Below, piece after piece: positions 45,576 to 61,300 of a stretch of DNA of 64,000 nt; the first letter of the stretch is position 1; every line of letters begins with the position of its first letter. The position numbers were made by a program, and so were the translations under genes. This DNA is from Watersipora subatra (taxonomy: Eukaryota > Bryozoa > Gymnolaemata > Cheilostomatida > Watersiporidae). Below the pieces are notes generated by a model. That model saw nothing but the letters and a program-made list of their open reading frames with translations. It was not told the DNA's origin and made no database searches. Where the stretch lies: the NCBI RefSeq assembly GCF_963576615.1, contig NC_088708.1:43945196-44009195 (forward strand), given 5' to 3'.

Positions 45576-46363
45576 CTTCGTATTTTCCCTCCTAGCTTTC
45601 AATGTGAAAATGCAACTGCAGCGTATGTCTGCTCCAGCTTGATCTTTAGATGAAAGCACCTGTTCTTTTCCAATTACCATGAACTTTCAACGTAGCAGAC
45701 ACCCGTCCTTGTTGTCAACCTACTCATTAGAATACTGGCAGGCCTTGAGCTAAAAGTGTGTGCTGCTGAAATGACATAGCAGATGAAAATAATGCAAAAA
45801 TGCAAATGGTAATAATACTGAGCAAATATAAATCGCTCAATTAGTAACAGGAAACGAATGACAGCTGCCATAAACTCACCTGCCTATATATGCCACCCAT
45901 GAGTCTCTCATAGCTGTACACAAGTGTTTGTTTATTCGTGAATAATGCTATCAAGTTGTGTTGTTTACACAAACTTATAATAGCTTGCGTTATTCATATC
46001 AATTGCGCTTAGCTCCACCCTTTATTTCTAAGTAATTTGTAAACATATCGACATAAGAGAGGATAACTACTTAATAGACGCTAAGCAGCCTTGTACAGAA
46101 ATCATATGACAGGATGTTTTAATAAATAATGATTTGCCAGCCTGTATTCTGCCTATAGTTTGATAACAGTTGCAGTTACTGAATCGTGCCTGCCTCTTTG
46201 AAGTCTTTGGCACCATAATAGAAAAAAGGATTTGATCGACAAGCTGTCTTCCGTTCCGTGTGTCGAGACAGCCACTGGTCATCATGAACCTCATTGTGCA
46301 GTCTGTTGGCTGCTCTAGCACCTTATTCGCATAAGTCAAGACCTCCTGAGTATCCTAACCTTG

Positions 46364-49300
46364 TCAGAACAAATTATCTGGGTCGTGGGAGTCAGTTGCT
46401 ATAGGGGGTGGCGCGTTAGGCATCACATTACTACTGTTGCTTGATGATGTGAGGTATCCAGCTACATTCGGGGCTGTAAGTAGATGTTGTGAAAAGATTA
46501 AAGATGGCTTATAAGAAACATCAGTGACAGCTGTCTCAGGTCTGTTCGGCAGATCGCTGAGTGAATAGCAATAGGAAACATACATTGCTCATCGAATGTC
46601 AATTTGAAACCTCATGAGATAGCCTTAGCTCCATGCAAACTATCAGTTATTTGGATGCGATACCTTGAAAGATCATTTTTATTTTACGCTGATGAATTTA
46701 CCGTGTTAACAATAAACTTAGACAAAAAATTTTAGTAGATTTTATCAGAAGGTATCGGTAATTCTCTATTATTGCAATTGGTTTGCTGTTAGAGGTGACC
46801 TGACTGCCAGAATACTTCATGATTAAAATCGACAAAGCTTGATGGTGGTTAAAATGCGAGGCAAAAATACGTGCTGAAACCTGTTTCTCTCGTTATTAAT
46901 ATCAGCTGTTGTATTCAAGTTGCAGTGTTACGCGTCTCTATTCTGTCGGTCTTTTTGCGGAAGTGCTACTATGGACATCATAATCGCGCTTCCTCTTGAA
47001 TTTGAGTGTTTTAACCGCGATCAAGTTTTGTCAATTTTAATCGTGAAACATCCTGGCAGCCAGATCACCTCAAACCTCAAAAACAATCACAAATCATAGA
47101 AAAATGCTGATGATTTGTGATAAACTTTGCTAAAGTTTGATGCGAGTTTCAAGGTAGAACTTTAATAGAACTCACATTTGAATAATAAACTATTGCTGAG
47201 TGCTACAAAGTCAAACGACCCTCACAGTCAGCTAGTCACAATAGAAACATCAACTACCATCAGATATAAATAATGCTGACACAAAAGGCTTGACAAGCAG
47301 CAAACAACTGACATGTCAGAAACAAAAAACATTTTGGAAGATGACTCGTGGTTGGGAAGATGATTCTAGATTTTGATGGTAGTTCCTGGTTTGGTTTCTG
47401 GTTTCAGCTTCATACAAGTTGTGACAGCTGCCAAGTTTAGTCTACGCATTTTTTAAAAGTAATTAGAGAGCAGACAACTTTATATTAATCCGAAGCAATC
47501 TAAAAGTTAAACACTTTATAATCGCTCGTCAGCAAGCTGTAACTCAGGCTAGTGACCAGCGCAAAGAACTTCTGCTATAATTATGCAGTCGATTAAAAGG
47601 TCTAACTAAAATAGTTACACTCTGATTAACGCATTAGTAGCCCACATCGTTATCTTAAACCTTTTTAATAGAACTTGAGAAACCATACAAAAACTCAATA
47701 CTAATATAATTATGGGTGTGCTGCTATTGTCTCCTAAATTTTTAAATATGCATTGCTTATGAATTTAAGCTGATCGTATTCCACGGTCTATCAATAGGAG
47801 CAATATTGTATTGCTATTGTAATAGTTCAAAAGTTAGCAAAGTTTACTTTTCTCAATTTTTTGTTTAGTTTTATTAATCTTTAACTATTACAAAATAGAA
47901 CTTGCCGAATCTCCTATTGAAAGTAGCATATTTTTAAATTTTCGCTGTATACATACGTATGAAGTGTTGCATACCCAACAAAAAAAATGCATTGGAGGTG
48001 CCATATGAACACACCATTGCAGAAAGTGCAGAGAAAAAGAGGCAACACTAAAATTAGTTTTAATGTGTATTAAAATCGGAAAGACGCTATTACTGTAGTC
48101 TGCCAACTTTTTTTGTCAAATCTTCAATAAAATGATTTTACTACTTTTATCTTTTGATTTCAAAATAAATTCTAATTTGAATATTTAGGTCACGTCTTGG
48201 AATGCACGTTTTCAGCCACAAAAAAAGTTGGAGATGAACCTGGTGGGCATTCGAATCAAATTTATATTATGAGGAGATAACGTAAAAACATCTGACACCA
48301 CATGACACCAACTGAAAGGAAACCACAAGACCGAAGCATAGACTAAGTACACTCCTGGGTGCTAGAACTACGTTGTCAGGATCTGATGCGCATACCTCCT
48401 CCGGTTAAGTAACCGGCTATCGGAGCCGAAGATATAAACAAGTCGTGCCTCTGGTCTTTGTACTCATTCCATACAGTGGACTCTTCCAGAATGCTTCGTA
48501 CTCGCTCTCCAAACTCGAGGCTAAGCAGCATAGCTTTGAGAGCTTTCACTATCTGTGCCTTGACTGCAGCCTGGCTATCTACACCTTCTAGGTGCCCTAA
48601 GAAAGCGAGAAATATAACTGCAAGATTCAACTGTGACGTGATAAGCCATGCTGACCTGCGTGTTAGTCTACAGTATTGTTGATACCTATTCTTGCACACT
48701 CAGAGATTACAGTTAGTACAGTACAGCTATTAGGTTGTATCTATTCTATTATATACAAACATATCTACCAAAACAGCAGTTGCTGGGGACCCATACACAC
48801 CTGGCTATATATTGACACTATTGAGTGATGTCACACAATCTTTCAATGTTCCAAAGAAGTCCATAAATACTTGGACCCTTTAAGCCTTGTTCTTAAGTTA
48901 TAGCGCACAGGAAAATTCACTGCCTATTTAACGATTTCCAAGACAGATTAACAATAACAACGTGTTCCAACATCAAATATTAGCAGCCAACTGCTGCTGA
49001 TCATATTAACACGTTAACAGTTGTAACAGTAAACAAAAGGGTATAAATATATGAAAGGTAATGGTGTGAACAACCGAACAGCATTATAACCTGGGACTCC
49101 ATAACGGCTTTCTGAATAATCAATAATACAAGGTAAGACAAATCTCCAAGACTACTAAATCAACGTACTTGACTAATGTCCCCTTACCCTTCTCTCTCTC
49201 TTTCGTGTATCATTATTGAAAGTTTAGACTGGACAGTAAGGCAGCTGAAGACAAGATAAAATACCTCGGAGCAAGGAAAGGAGATATGGTATGAGGTCAT

Positions 49301-52300
49301 ATTGCAGGGCTTGTGAGACGAGCTCTTCCTGAGCCTTAGAGAAGAGGTTGTTGAGAGCCTCACATGCTATACCTGTCGTATCAGGCCTTGCCTTCATGCC
49401 AGCTATAATTGGTCCAATGCTATCTTGACCCGAGAGGCTCCTCACGCATGCCTACAATAATGTCTGCCTTGTGATTTGAGCTCTTACAGCCCAATGGTCT
49501 CTATGGTCCCATTGGGACCATAGAAACTATTGGGACCATGGTTGTGGCCATGGTACCGTTGGAACCAATGGTCCCGTTAGGACCAATGGTCACAATGGCA
49601 ATTATGGTCCCAATGGTCCCAATGATCTAGATATATGAGAAGTTGGTTTTTATACAGATACTAGTCACCTATAGACTAAATGCAATCCGACTTCTGTATA
49701 CTTCTGATCTCATGACAAAAGGTCTAAACAGAAACATAATATTCTTATCATATAACACTCAAACTAGAATCAGGAGCTAAAACAACCCCACTTTATTCTA
49801 TCAATACAATGTTTTTAGAATTGTGTATGCTTGTAAAGACACAAAATACTCCAACTTAATAGTTGTCATTTTACTTTCATTAACCAGCTTGTTAAGACAG
49901 GAGGCCATATAAGGAAACTGTTTCTGGCAACTTTTTCCACAAACAAGCAGTATGAAACCTGATCATCAACTTCTAAATTTAATAATATAGTCAATATAAA
50001 ACACTAGAAATCTTAAAATATAACATTGCACGTGATAACAGACATATGGAGATGTGGTGTAAAGAATACAGTCTGATATAACCAAGAACCAGTAGCAGAC
50101 TACTTGTTATATGAACATTGAAGGGATCACTGTACATCTACCTATGTGCAATGTACATGTACCTATGTACAATTTACATGTATCTATGTACATCTACCTA
50201 TGTACAATTTACATGTACCTATGCGCAATGTACATGTACAATGTACATGTACCTATGCACAATGTACCTATGTACAATGTACACCTACCTATGTACAATG
50301 TACATGTACCTATGTGCAATGTACATGTACCTATGTACAATGTACATGTACCTACGTATGTACAATGTACATGTACCTATGTACAATGTACATGTACCTA
50401 TGTACAATGTACAAGTACCTATGTACAATGTACACATACCTATGTACAATGTACATGTACCTATGTACAATGTACATGTACCTATGTACAATGTACCTAT
50501 ATACAATTTACATGTACCTATATACAATGTACATGTACCTATGCGCAATGCACCTATGTGCAATGTACATGTACCTATGTACAATGTACATGTACCTATG
50601 TACACCACCAAGGTACAAGCCTCATAAGAATTCCACATTCCCACAGTATCTCTGGCAGTAGTTTATGGGTAAACCCAAGTCTAACTAATATAGAAACTGC
50701 AAATAGTTTGAGTAATGATTGATGCTGACCTCAGAGTTGGAGAGCTGGTGGACTATCTGAATGGCATGCTTGGGAAATGCCTCGTTACGTGCTGTCATAG
50801 CCTTGAGTATTTTAGGAATATGACCGAGCTGAGGCACCGACTCCAGTAATATAGGCTGCGACTTGAACAGGAAAACTAGAGCAGTAGTTACTGTTTCCAG
50901 GTGCTCCCCCTACAACAGCAACCGAGTCAGCATGGGAATTACCAAACAGAATTGCAGACTTCTCACTAATCCACCACACAGATAGACTGTCTGTCGGTGT
51001 GGCACGTACATCAGCGAAGTGAATAGAAAAATATATGTATATGAAGTAGTCTACATTCTAGGACTATCAGATACCAGCTGAGACTATGACCAACCAATCT
51101 CTCGAAGACCCAAGCCTTAACACTACAAACAACAAGCTACCATTTTAGTTTAAATGCTAGGAAATGCTAACATTCGGAGAGTTGGTGGATGTGAGAGCAC
51201 ACCACTTTTCTAGAAGCTCAACAAGGAACTCTTTGGGCTTTCGAAGAACCCAAGTTGGGTTGGCAATAAAAAGGCGTAGAAAAACTCCACCGACTACCAT
51301 CTCTCCCGCTGATTCCGTGTATACAACAGCAAAGTCTTCTGGAAGCGTGAATCTGTGATCAGGTTTGGCTTTTTGTTCTCTATGGAAGCTGAAAGAATAT
51401 AAGTTTATATGTAGCTACTGGTACAAAAACCATCCAACAATGTCTGAAGAAGCTTGGATACCCTACACAGAGGGGGGTATGCAAAGGAGATTCAGTCTCC
51501 AATCGTTTATTCACACATTTGTAGAATTAAGAAAGTTTTTAACATTGTTGGTGTTCATGATATTGCACGAGCATAATGCCATAGGGGCCTTGTTGACAGT
51601 TACTATGCGTATGTATCTATTACACAACATTGAAATTTGTAACCCGAGATCTTTATTAATATTTAATGTTTTAGGCTTTGATAACTTATCCCTCGTCATA
51701 CCACAGTCAAGTTGAGTAGATGCTGAACGTGTGAGTGCGTTATTGGATTCCCATGGCAAACTGAGTAATAGTTATGCTGGTCGTCTACTATTAGGAAAGG
51801 CGTGTAGATGACAACTCCAAATGTATTGGTACGCATAGGTCTTAATGATCCCTAATCATATAATTTTCATGCATCCCCAAATAGACACACAATAGAGTCT
51901 GACAGCACCCTACAACTTACAGCAACTAGTAATAACAGCGTAAGCTTTCAATATCGGAGGTTAGTTAATAGCTTTGCTCACTAGCAGCAGCCAAGAGTAA
52001 CAGTCTCACCACATATGGCAAAACCTTCCTTTGGTTGAAGCTATACTTCAGAATTAGTAAAGGAATGGAGCAGTCCAAAATTAAAATCTTTAAATTTGAA
52101 ATTCCTTATGGACTTATGCAGCATTGATTAGTCACAGGGTACATGATAGACTGATTGCCTGCCATGACAGCAACTTGATTGACAGTTTCTTCCATAGTAA
52201 ATAATTATAAAGATTAATAAATCTGTTAGCACAACTTTATGCACTAGTCTTTTTGACAAACATTTTTGAGCATATGAAGCCTGACACTGTTTGTAACATA

Positions 52301-55300
52301 GATGGTAAAATATGCATATTTTGTCATTAACTCAACGCACTTGGTTTTACCAAGCCATTTATAACTTGTTTCACATGACCATAATTCAAAGACATCCGCG
52401 AGTAAAATTCTTCGTTGTAGCAAACAAACTCCACTAGGAACTGTTCCACTGCATTTTAATCAGCAATACTAGCAATTGCATTTGAAATGACTTGACAGTT
52501 TATGCATGATGCCACCTTTTTAACTGGCCTTGAAGTTGGCTAGTCGTCCAGCAGGTAGCAGTCATAGCAAGCGAGTTCATTGGATGGACTACAAAATTGA
52601 GCTACTCACTGTTTAGTCATTTTCCTGACAGTATCGCAAACCTTCTCTCTGGCCTCATCATTCCATATGAGTTCGGGATTTTCATGAACACCTTTCAAGC
52701 ACAGAAGTCATGTCTATGACTATATTACAGAAACTTCAAACAGTGATGACAATCAGATGTACACACAACAAAAGGCAGCGATGCCATCTAGCGATACTTC
52801 TGTATCAAACAACCGCACCTTCAAACATGTGGACGGAGGCTTCCGTCGAGTCCCTCATAGCGTCCATAAAAATAGGAGGTAAAAATTTGCTAAGAATAAT
52901 CCTACACCTAGGGCCGACTAGCTTGTCATTGAGCATCTTGGCAAAGAGTTCTCCGGCCTGTTCCCTCACGGCTGGGTTGGTGTTATTACAGAAGAGATCG
53001 AGAAGATAAAGCACTCCACCTACAACATGTCAACTCATGTCAAACTAGAAACAACTGAGCTAGTAGATGCCCATAATAAACATAAGATATAACTGAGCTA
53101 GTAGATGCCCATAATAAACATAAGATATATAGCTATAAAACAGCGCTTAAAAACATTTGTAATCAACTGCCGACATATAAAATATTCCATATTTCAAGCT
53201 TCAAGTGCTGTGTCTCATTCTATCAATGTGCATGTAGGTTCAAGTGCTGTGTGTCATACTATCAATGTGCATGTAGGTTCAAGTGCTGTGTGTCATACTA
53301 TCAATGTGCATGTAGGTTCAAGTGCTGTGTGTCATACTATCAATGTGCATGTAGGTTCAAGTGCTGTGTGTCATACTATCAATGTGCATGTAGGTTCGGC
53401 AAATAGGAATGAAGAAATTGAATGATTTCAATTTTGAAATTGATGATTTGAAGCTTTTTATTTAATGCAACACAGTTAATTTTTCTGAGTTATACAGTGG
53501 TAGCAGTCTACGTAGTTCAACAGACCAACCAAGCAATGCTTAGAGAGCTACAAAGAGCACCCGCTGACAATACAAACTCAAGGCGCACATAATCTGTATG
53601 ATAGTGATAACCGTATTTTAAAGAGTGCCAATATAGTGCCAGACCCAAATATTAAGGACACTTGAACGCTTTTTTAGCATATGTATATATGATATAGCTA
53701 CTCAGCGAATGGGTCACATATGTATTGCCAACAATTATCCATAACTATCTATAAAACTAGGAATTATTCCCTCTACAGTTGAGTTTTTACTTGGTAAATA
53801 GCAGACAACTCCGTACATAAATTATAATTCCACAAGCTGTTTAGGGAATCTAGTCTTAAATCTTACTGCTACCTAATACTCAACACAAAATATTATGGCA
53901 TGCTTATCCAAATATTAATATATATGATAAATGCAAATATTTATAACAAAGCCAATGTTTAGTATGTTGGCATTTCAACTACCTCGTAGCATGAGCTCCT
54001 TGACAATTTTTGTGTTAGAAATGAGGGCGTGAAGCGTCTGCAGGATTAACTGTGTAGACTTGGGAAGACTAGGAATGACGACCAAAAGACTAGACAAGAC
54101 TTCGCTGGCAGCAATGTCATTTACACACTCTTGGTTGGTTGTTACCAAAGAGATAACTTTGAGAGCGGCATCCTGAACTTCCTTAGATAGTGGTAGCCTC
54201 AGGAAGTAGAACAGCAGCTTAAAATTACCGATACACTGCATCTCTACCCCTGCAATAGATAAGAGGTCAAGGCTGGCATGTAACAGCTAAAAGACCACAA
54301 AACTAGCATAAATTATAAGGATCTACCAGTGATCACATGTAGGTAAAATAATTTATTTTTACTTTTGAGCCTTCTCAATGCCTGTAGTCTGGTCGCATAC
54401 ATAGAAGTAGTGGTATCAAGATGGATTGGGTGTAGTCCTCCTTAAACACACTCAATTCTGAGAAATCTAGATGCACTTAGCTATTGCGATCTTTAGTGTA
54501 ACGGTGACTAAATGCATACGATAGAGATCTCTTTAAAAAAACTGAGCGTGGTCGAACCTAAACATATTCATTGCAGTAATATCTTTATGTACATAGAGTT
54601 GCCATATCTGAACACATTTAGTACTTAGTAAAGTACATAAACACACTGGTGCTTATGTAACTAAGCCTAGTGAAGTCATATCTAGACATACCTAATGTAG
54701 TCATATCTACACATACCTAATGTAGTCGTATCTAGACATACCTAATATAGTCATATTTAGACATACCTAATGTAGTAGTATCTAGACATACCTAATGTAG
54801 TCGTATCTAGACATACCTATTGTAGTCGTATCTAGACATACCTAATGTAGTCGTATCTAGACATACCTAATGTAGTCGTATCTAGACATACCTAATGTAG
54901 TCGTATCTAGACATACCTAATGTAGTCGTATCTAGACATACCTAATGTAGTCGTATCAAGACATACCTAATATAGTCGTATCTAGACATACCTAATGTAG
55001 TCATATCTAGACATACCTAATGTAGTCGTATCTAGACATCCCTAATGTAGTCGTATCTAGACATACCTAATGTAGTCGCATCTAGACATCCCTAATGTAG
55101 TCATATCTAGACATACCTAATGTAGTCATATCTACACATACCTAATGTAGTCGTATCAAGACATACCTAATATAGTCATATCTAGACATACCTAATGTAA
55201 TCGTATCTAGACATATTTAATGTAGTCGTATCTAGACAAACCTAATGTAGTCGTATTTAGACAAACCTAATGTAGTCATATCTAGACAAACCTAATGTAG

Positions 55301-58300
55301 CCGTATCTAAACAAACCTAATGTAGTCATATCTAGACATACCTAATGTAGTCATATCTAGACATATCTAATGGAATATTAAATTATCAAACCACAACACA
55401 GTTATCTATGATTGCTGTCTATGTTGTCTATGTCCATGAGAACACAAGTAAAATGCTACAAAACAATGAAGCAAACCGAGGAAAGTTGACAGGAAGCAGC
55501 AGGTGTAACACAACGTCAAGGTTAGTATGACTAGATACTCTAAACATCTAGTTGGAGGTACGAAGGAGCTTTGGGAGTGACAGAGGCAAACAACTAGAGT
55601 AACACACTGAAGTCCTACTTACCACTGGAACCTGACTCACCACCTTAAGGTAAGTCCGCCAACAAAAGTTATAGCTGACCCATTAAAACCTAATGCTGAA
55701 GGTACACATAATCCTACATAGTCACTATAGCAAAGATTGAGTGAACACGGATACAATTGGTGGACAAATTTAGACAAATTGAACAATTATAAAGCACAGC
55801 AGTTGTGATAACAACAGCAAACTACACAAATCAACATACAAATAGAGTTGTGAAGGTGTTACCTACCACAGCAACCAAACTGTATGCTTGCGTAATACTT
55901 ATCTGAAGTAACAGGTAGTGGAGAACTAGCATTGCAGCCAGTAAAAGGCCAGTCACTTCACATTAACTTGCACGAACTTATCAAACATATTTCACTTTAG
56001 TAGCGAGTATTACAACTGACTGTTTGACACATAATGGCATATAATAAATGGTGGTTTGTGTTTACCTACATGTTCCCTAGAGGGGTACTAGTTACAGATA
56101 TAAAAAATACCTAATATTAAATATATTATCTAAATCTATAATTGTATATTTATATATGGTAATATATCATTATATACATGTATATTAAATAAATTATCAT
56201 TAAATAGGGTACGCGATAAGAATTAATTTTGTCTAATTCATATTCATAAATTTAAAATTACCTTTTACAATCTACAATCTACATTGAGAGATAAGAGACC
56301 GATGCAATTAAACTATCGATAACATGTAAATGAATCTAAAAAAATATATTTTTGTGCCTAAACTGACCGCATTTGCTTATGAAGCAGGAATTCAGTTATC
56401 ATAGACTATGAAAATTGAACTGTTTATGAAGACATGAAGAACCACGGCATGTGTTATGCATCGATACTTTGCCACACACGTGTTCATTAATTGTCTACAG
56501 ACTCTACCCAACATAGTTATCACTTACCCTATTCTAACTCAATCAAGGCATAAAAACTACTGTAGTTCCCCTACAATTGCAAAGGGCACACAACTGAAAT
56601 GTGAATACTTCATGTGCACCCCGTTGTGTGACTCTAAAGCGTGGGGAATATGAAAGCACCCTAAGACATATCTGACACTAGGCTAAACTAGTGAAACATT
56701 GTGCAGCGACACTTGGCAGTTATGATCACAAACCTTTCCGATGCTGAACAACATGCGTGAACAGCTGATAGCCAGTATGACAATTGTATGAGTGAGCCAA
56801 CCAGCTGGTGAAGAAACCTACCAGGGTTATTCTTGATGACATTGTACAAAGCTGTGAGGGCCATTTGTACATGAGTAATCTTTAGGAGTGCCTCTGGGGT
56901 GAGCTGTGTCTTTGGGTTGGCAGCCTGTAGTTGCAGGACCGAGTGCAGATATTGAGCATTGCTGCTCAGGAACTCCAGTAGATCTATTGTGAACCCCTTT
57001 GGGTTCTGCAACATGATATGAGCATGAGGTGAAATAATCGTAACTCCGAGTTAGCATAGAATGAGAACAGGTTAACATGCTGAGAGAGGAACAAACTGAT
57101 AGTTATCTCGGTACAAATGACATCAAATGTGATGGTAAGTAGATAAGCAGTACATGTACTAAACAATGTTAATAACATATCACTGCAACTGTAAGCCAGG
57201 TCTTTTGTAAAAAACAAATCTTTTTCTTCTGAAATATGTGGCTCATATTAGAATACTAAGGAAATAATTGTCTAGCTGTAAAATATTTTAGCTAAATACG
57301 CTTCAACCGACCAAAACTTTCTGCTTAAACTATTAGGTAGAAAAGAGTTGAGGAATTATTTCTATGCAATGTGGGAGCGTAGAGAAAAATGATGACATAA
57401 AAAAGGGGCATAACTCCAAATGCTGTGGCTCATGCACCAAAAGAGACAATGGCATACCAGCAATACTTACTACGGTGGACAATTATATTACCTCGATGAC
57501 AAAGGTCGGCTGTTCGTTGTATACTCTAACATAGATCTCTCCAACAATGAGTTCTTTAGCGTGCACAGTTGATACAAAGCTTGCTCCAAAGTCCTGATCA
57601 CACTCACCCTATTGATGATATAGTAAGACTCATTACAGGATCGAGTTGGTCCTTATAAGCACATATATTAATGATGACACAAAACATATTGTAATCAAGT
57701 CTACCAAAAGAATTAAGTTTTAAAAGCAATTAGAAAAAAGGAGGAAAAGAAGAATGAATGAATTAAGAGGAAGGATGATGAAGCGTGAGTAGGATAGAGA
57801 GAGGAGTGTAGAAAAAGGGAGGGTGAGTGAGAAGAGAAAATTGGAGTGAAAACAGGGTAAATAGAAAAGGGAGGGTAAGTGAGAAGAGAAGGTAGGAGTG
57901 TAAACAGGGTAAATAAAAAGGGAGGGTAAGTGAGAAGAGAAAGTAGTAGTGAAAACAGGGTAAATAAAAAGGGAGGGTAAGTGAGAAGAGAAGGTAGGAG
58001 TGAAAACAGGGTAAATAAAAATGGAGGGTGAGTGAGAAGAGAAGGTAGGAATGAAAACAGGGTAAATAAAAAGGGAGGGTAAGTGAGAAGAGAAGGTAGG
58101 AGTGAAAACAAGGTAAATAAAAGGGGAGGGTAAGTGAGAAAAGAAAGTAGGAGTGAAAACAGGGTAAATAAAAAGAGAAGGTAAGTGAGAAGAGAAGGTA
58201 GGAGTGAATACAAGGTAAATAAAAAGGGAGGGTAAGTGAGAAGAGAAAGTAGGAGTGTAAACAGGGTAAATAAAAAGGGAGGGTAAGTGAGAAGAGAAAG

Positions 58301-61300
58301 TAGGAGTGAAAACAGGGTAAATAAAAATGAAGAACAATAAAACAGGAAAAATAACCTTTATGTTTTTCCAATGGAACGTGAACAGAGCTAAACATCAAAC
58401 ATGGTTATACCAACAAGCTAAGTTGCAAGGTAAATGTTGAGCTCACCGTTTTCATGATTTTGGTCTGTTGATCTGTGAGGTACTCAGTTAGCTCCTGACG
58501 TGTGGCATTGTCCCAGAGAAGGTACGGGTTCTCCGTATTGCTATTGAGAACCTTAAGCACCTGCAAGGTTGTGGCAGCAGAGACTGTAGACGGCGTGTCA
58601 TATTAAGATGTAAAAACACTAACGGATGGAGTTGGCAATGTGCAGTCTTTTGAAGTGACCTGCATGACCTTTAAAAATGAACTTAAACAAAACTTCAGTA
58701 GATTTTGTTCAAAAGTATTGGTATTTGTCTATCATTTGCAATTTTTTGATTTTTGAGCTTATCTAACTGGCTAAATGTTTCAAGATTAAAATCAACAAAA
58801 CTTGATCGCGGTTAAAATGGTTAGAAGAAAAATACGTTCAAAATGACGTCACGAGTTGCCACCGTCGTTATAGTTGATATCAGCTAATCTGTTTAAGCTG
58901 CAGCGTTACGAGTCTCTGCTCTGTCATACACTTTGCAACTATAATAGATGTCATAACCGTACTTTTGCTTGATCTACGGCATTTTAACTGCGACCAAGTT
59001 TTGTCAATTTTAATCTTGAAACATCCTGGCAGTTAAATCACTTCAAACATCAAAAACAACTTTTCCTTGATCTGTTGATCAAGTTTTGTCAATTTCTAGT
59101 TTATAAACATCCTGGCAGTCAGATCATCTCAAACATCGAACCAGTGGCAAATGATAGACAAATACCAATAGGCCTACTTGCTAATAAAATCTACTAAAAT
59201 TTTGCGCAAGCTCAATTTTGATAGAAGATGGCACTCCCCTTACTGCACACTACTCTAAGGCACACACTGACAATATGCAAATGTCTCTAACAGAAATAAC
59301 ATGACAATGCCTGAAAAATCACAATGGCTAACCTCTGTAGGATCAGCGCTTGAAAGTTTTTTTGCGAGGTATGGCGTAAGCAGGGCAGAAAGCGAAGCCT
59401 TGACTGCTGGGTTCTCCGGACACGGATCTCTATATCCACCGAGGGCAGCACACGCTGTCACGGCATTACACGCTAGCTGGTTGGAGACATGTTGCTGATT
59501 CGTTGCCTGCAGACAAGTTGAAGCTGTTGAACATCGATGAATATACAAACAAACAATTTTTGGCAGCAAATCAAGGCGGTGTAGGACAAACCTCTTGTGT
59601 ATCGACGCCGCTCTCCTGTAAGGTGTAGTCGTAGTTGAAAAAGAAAAGGAGTAAGTGCCAGAGAACTCCGCACTGATAAAGAGCCGTCTGCAGGCAGTAA
59701 TCGACACAAAAAGATGAGACTGTCTGTGTAACTGTTGAGCACAACCTCGTCATTGTCTGAAAAATGAAAAGTAAATCAGTGATGGATATGGGAGAGGGCT
59801 GATGATTACTTGTGTAAAATACAAGCGGTAATCTTAGACATATGCTAATGTGATGTACCAAGGGTTACCTTATAGTAGAGAATTCTAGAAAGTTCTTTAA
59901 CGATGACTGGAATCTCTTGTATAACTTCTCTACACTTCTGAAACTGGGAGGCTACACCGTAGCATTTGGCAATCTGAGAGCACACCTACACAAACAGAAT
60001 CTGTGACAATCTACACTGTATATATATTTCTCAAAGTATGTGGATATGTGTGTCATTCAGGCTATAGCACACGCTGATTATTTTACCAATGCGTTATGAT
60101 GCCCCTGTTAAGAAACATCTTTCGTAAGGTTTAATTACTATATCTAGGATCAAGACCAATTCTTCTCACGTGGACAATTATATTGTCTCTGTGGGAAAAG
60201 CCTTGACATTATCTCTCTGTTCGGTCAGACAATGACAGTGCGATATCTCATTTTTACCGGTGTCGAGAGGTACCAGTACCGTCGTATTCAAAGTTTTGAT
60301 CGATAGCTTCTGGTGGAACAGAAACCTTTTTCATACACACTTCTATGCAAGAATTGTTATTATTAATTTTACATATTCATGATTTTTATATTGTTTTCTC
60401 AGTTTGTATTAATTGTTTCATTACCGAATCTTTTTTTTTGGCAATCTTAGCAAAACTGACCTAATTTAGCTATTACTTGCTAATTAGCTTACATCTAAAA
60501 AATTTTATAGTCGTTTTATTTTTTTCAATTTATTTGACCTGCACGAAACATTTTCCTCACGATATGTTTAAAATTTGTTTAACAAAGTTTGAAAACCTAT
60601 TTTCTCTCTAATTTATTTCAATTACACAAAACACTTTTCTCATGATATGTACCGTACTTTTCGGACTATTAATCGCACCCCTATATAAGCCGCATCTGCT
60701 TTATTTTCAAAAACTCGATAATAAGACAAGACAATACATAGGCCGCACCTTTTGTATAGGTCGCAGAACTCATGACGGTGCTTTTTAACACAGCAGGAAC
60801 TCTGCTGGTTAATACGGAACAGTGCCTAATGGCACTGTTCCGTATTAACCGACGCTTTTTAACCCAGTGCCTAATAAAACAGTACCGTTAGGCATTGTTT
60901 CGTTTTTTCTTTCACCGCTAGAAGCGCACTAACCGGAGATTCTGGTTAATGAGCCCTAGCGGTGAAAGAAAAAACCACAGAATAGCCGCGCCCTTATATA
61001 AGCCGCATGGCTCAAAACATCAGAAAAAAGTAGCAGCTAATAGTCCGAAAAGTACGGTAGTTTTAAAGTTGGAATGGCAAATGTTGTTATGTGTTAAATA
61101 CAAATAAATTTTCTGCCCAAAGACTTTTTTATTACCCGAGCAAGTACACATATACATGTATATAGGAAAGCATATGATATGGTAGTATTTATGACTAGAC
61201 TGTATGACATCCAATTGCGTTACCTGCACGGCAAGGTCATCAGGCTTACTCATGGTACTTAGTGTGCTGATGCACCTAGAGAAAGCGTTGTGCAGTGTCT

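Noticed and set aside
50111-50722. ~120-200-codon frames with [10 protein letters not shown] or CTLYIGT repeats
   Set aside because: Produced by the GTACATGTAC array within a DNAJC13 intron.
57713-58398. ~170-210-codon minus-strand frames rich in F/L/P/S
   Set aside because: Produced by the 51-base purine-rich array. Exons of DNAJC13 flank it on both sides.
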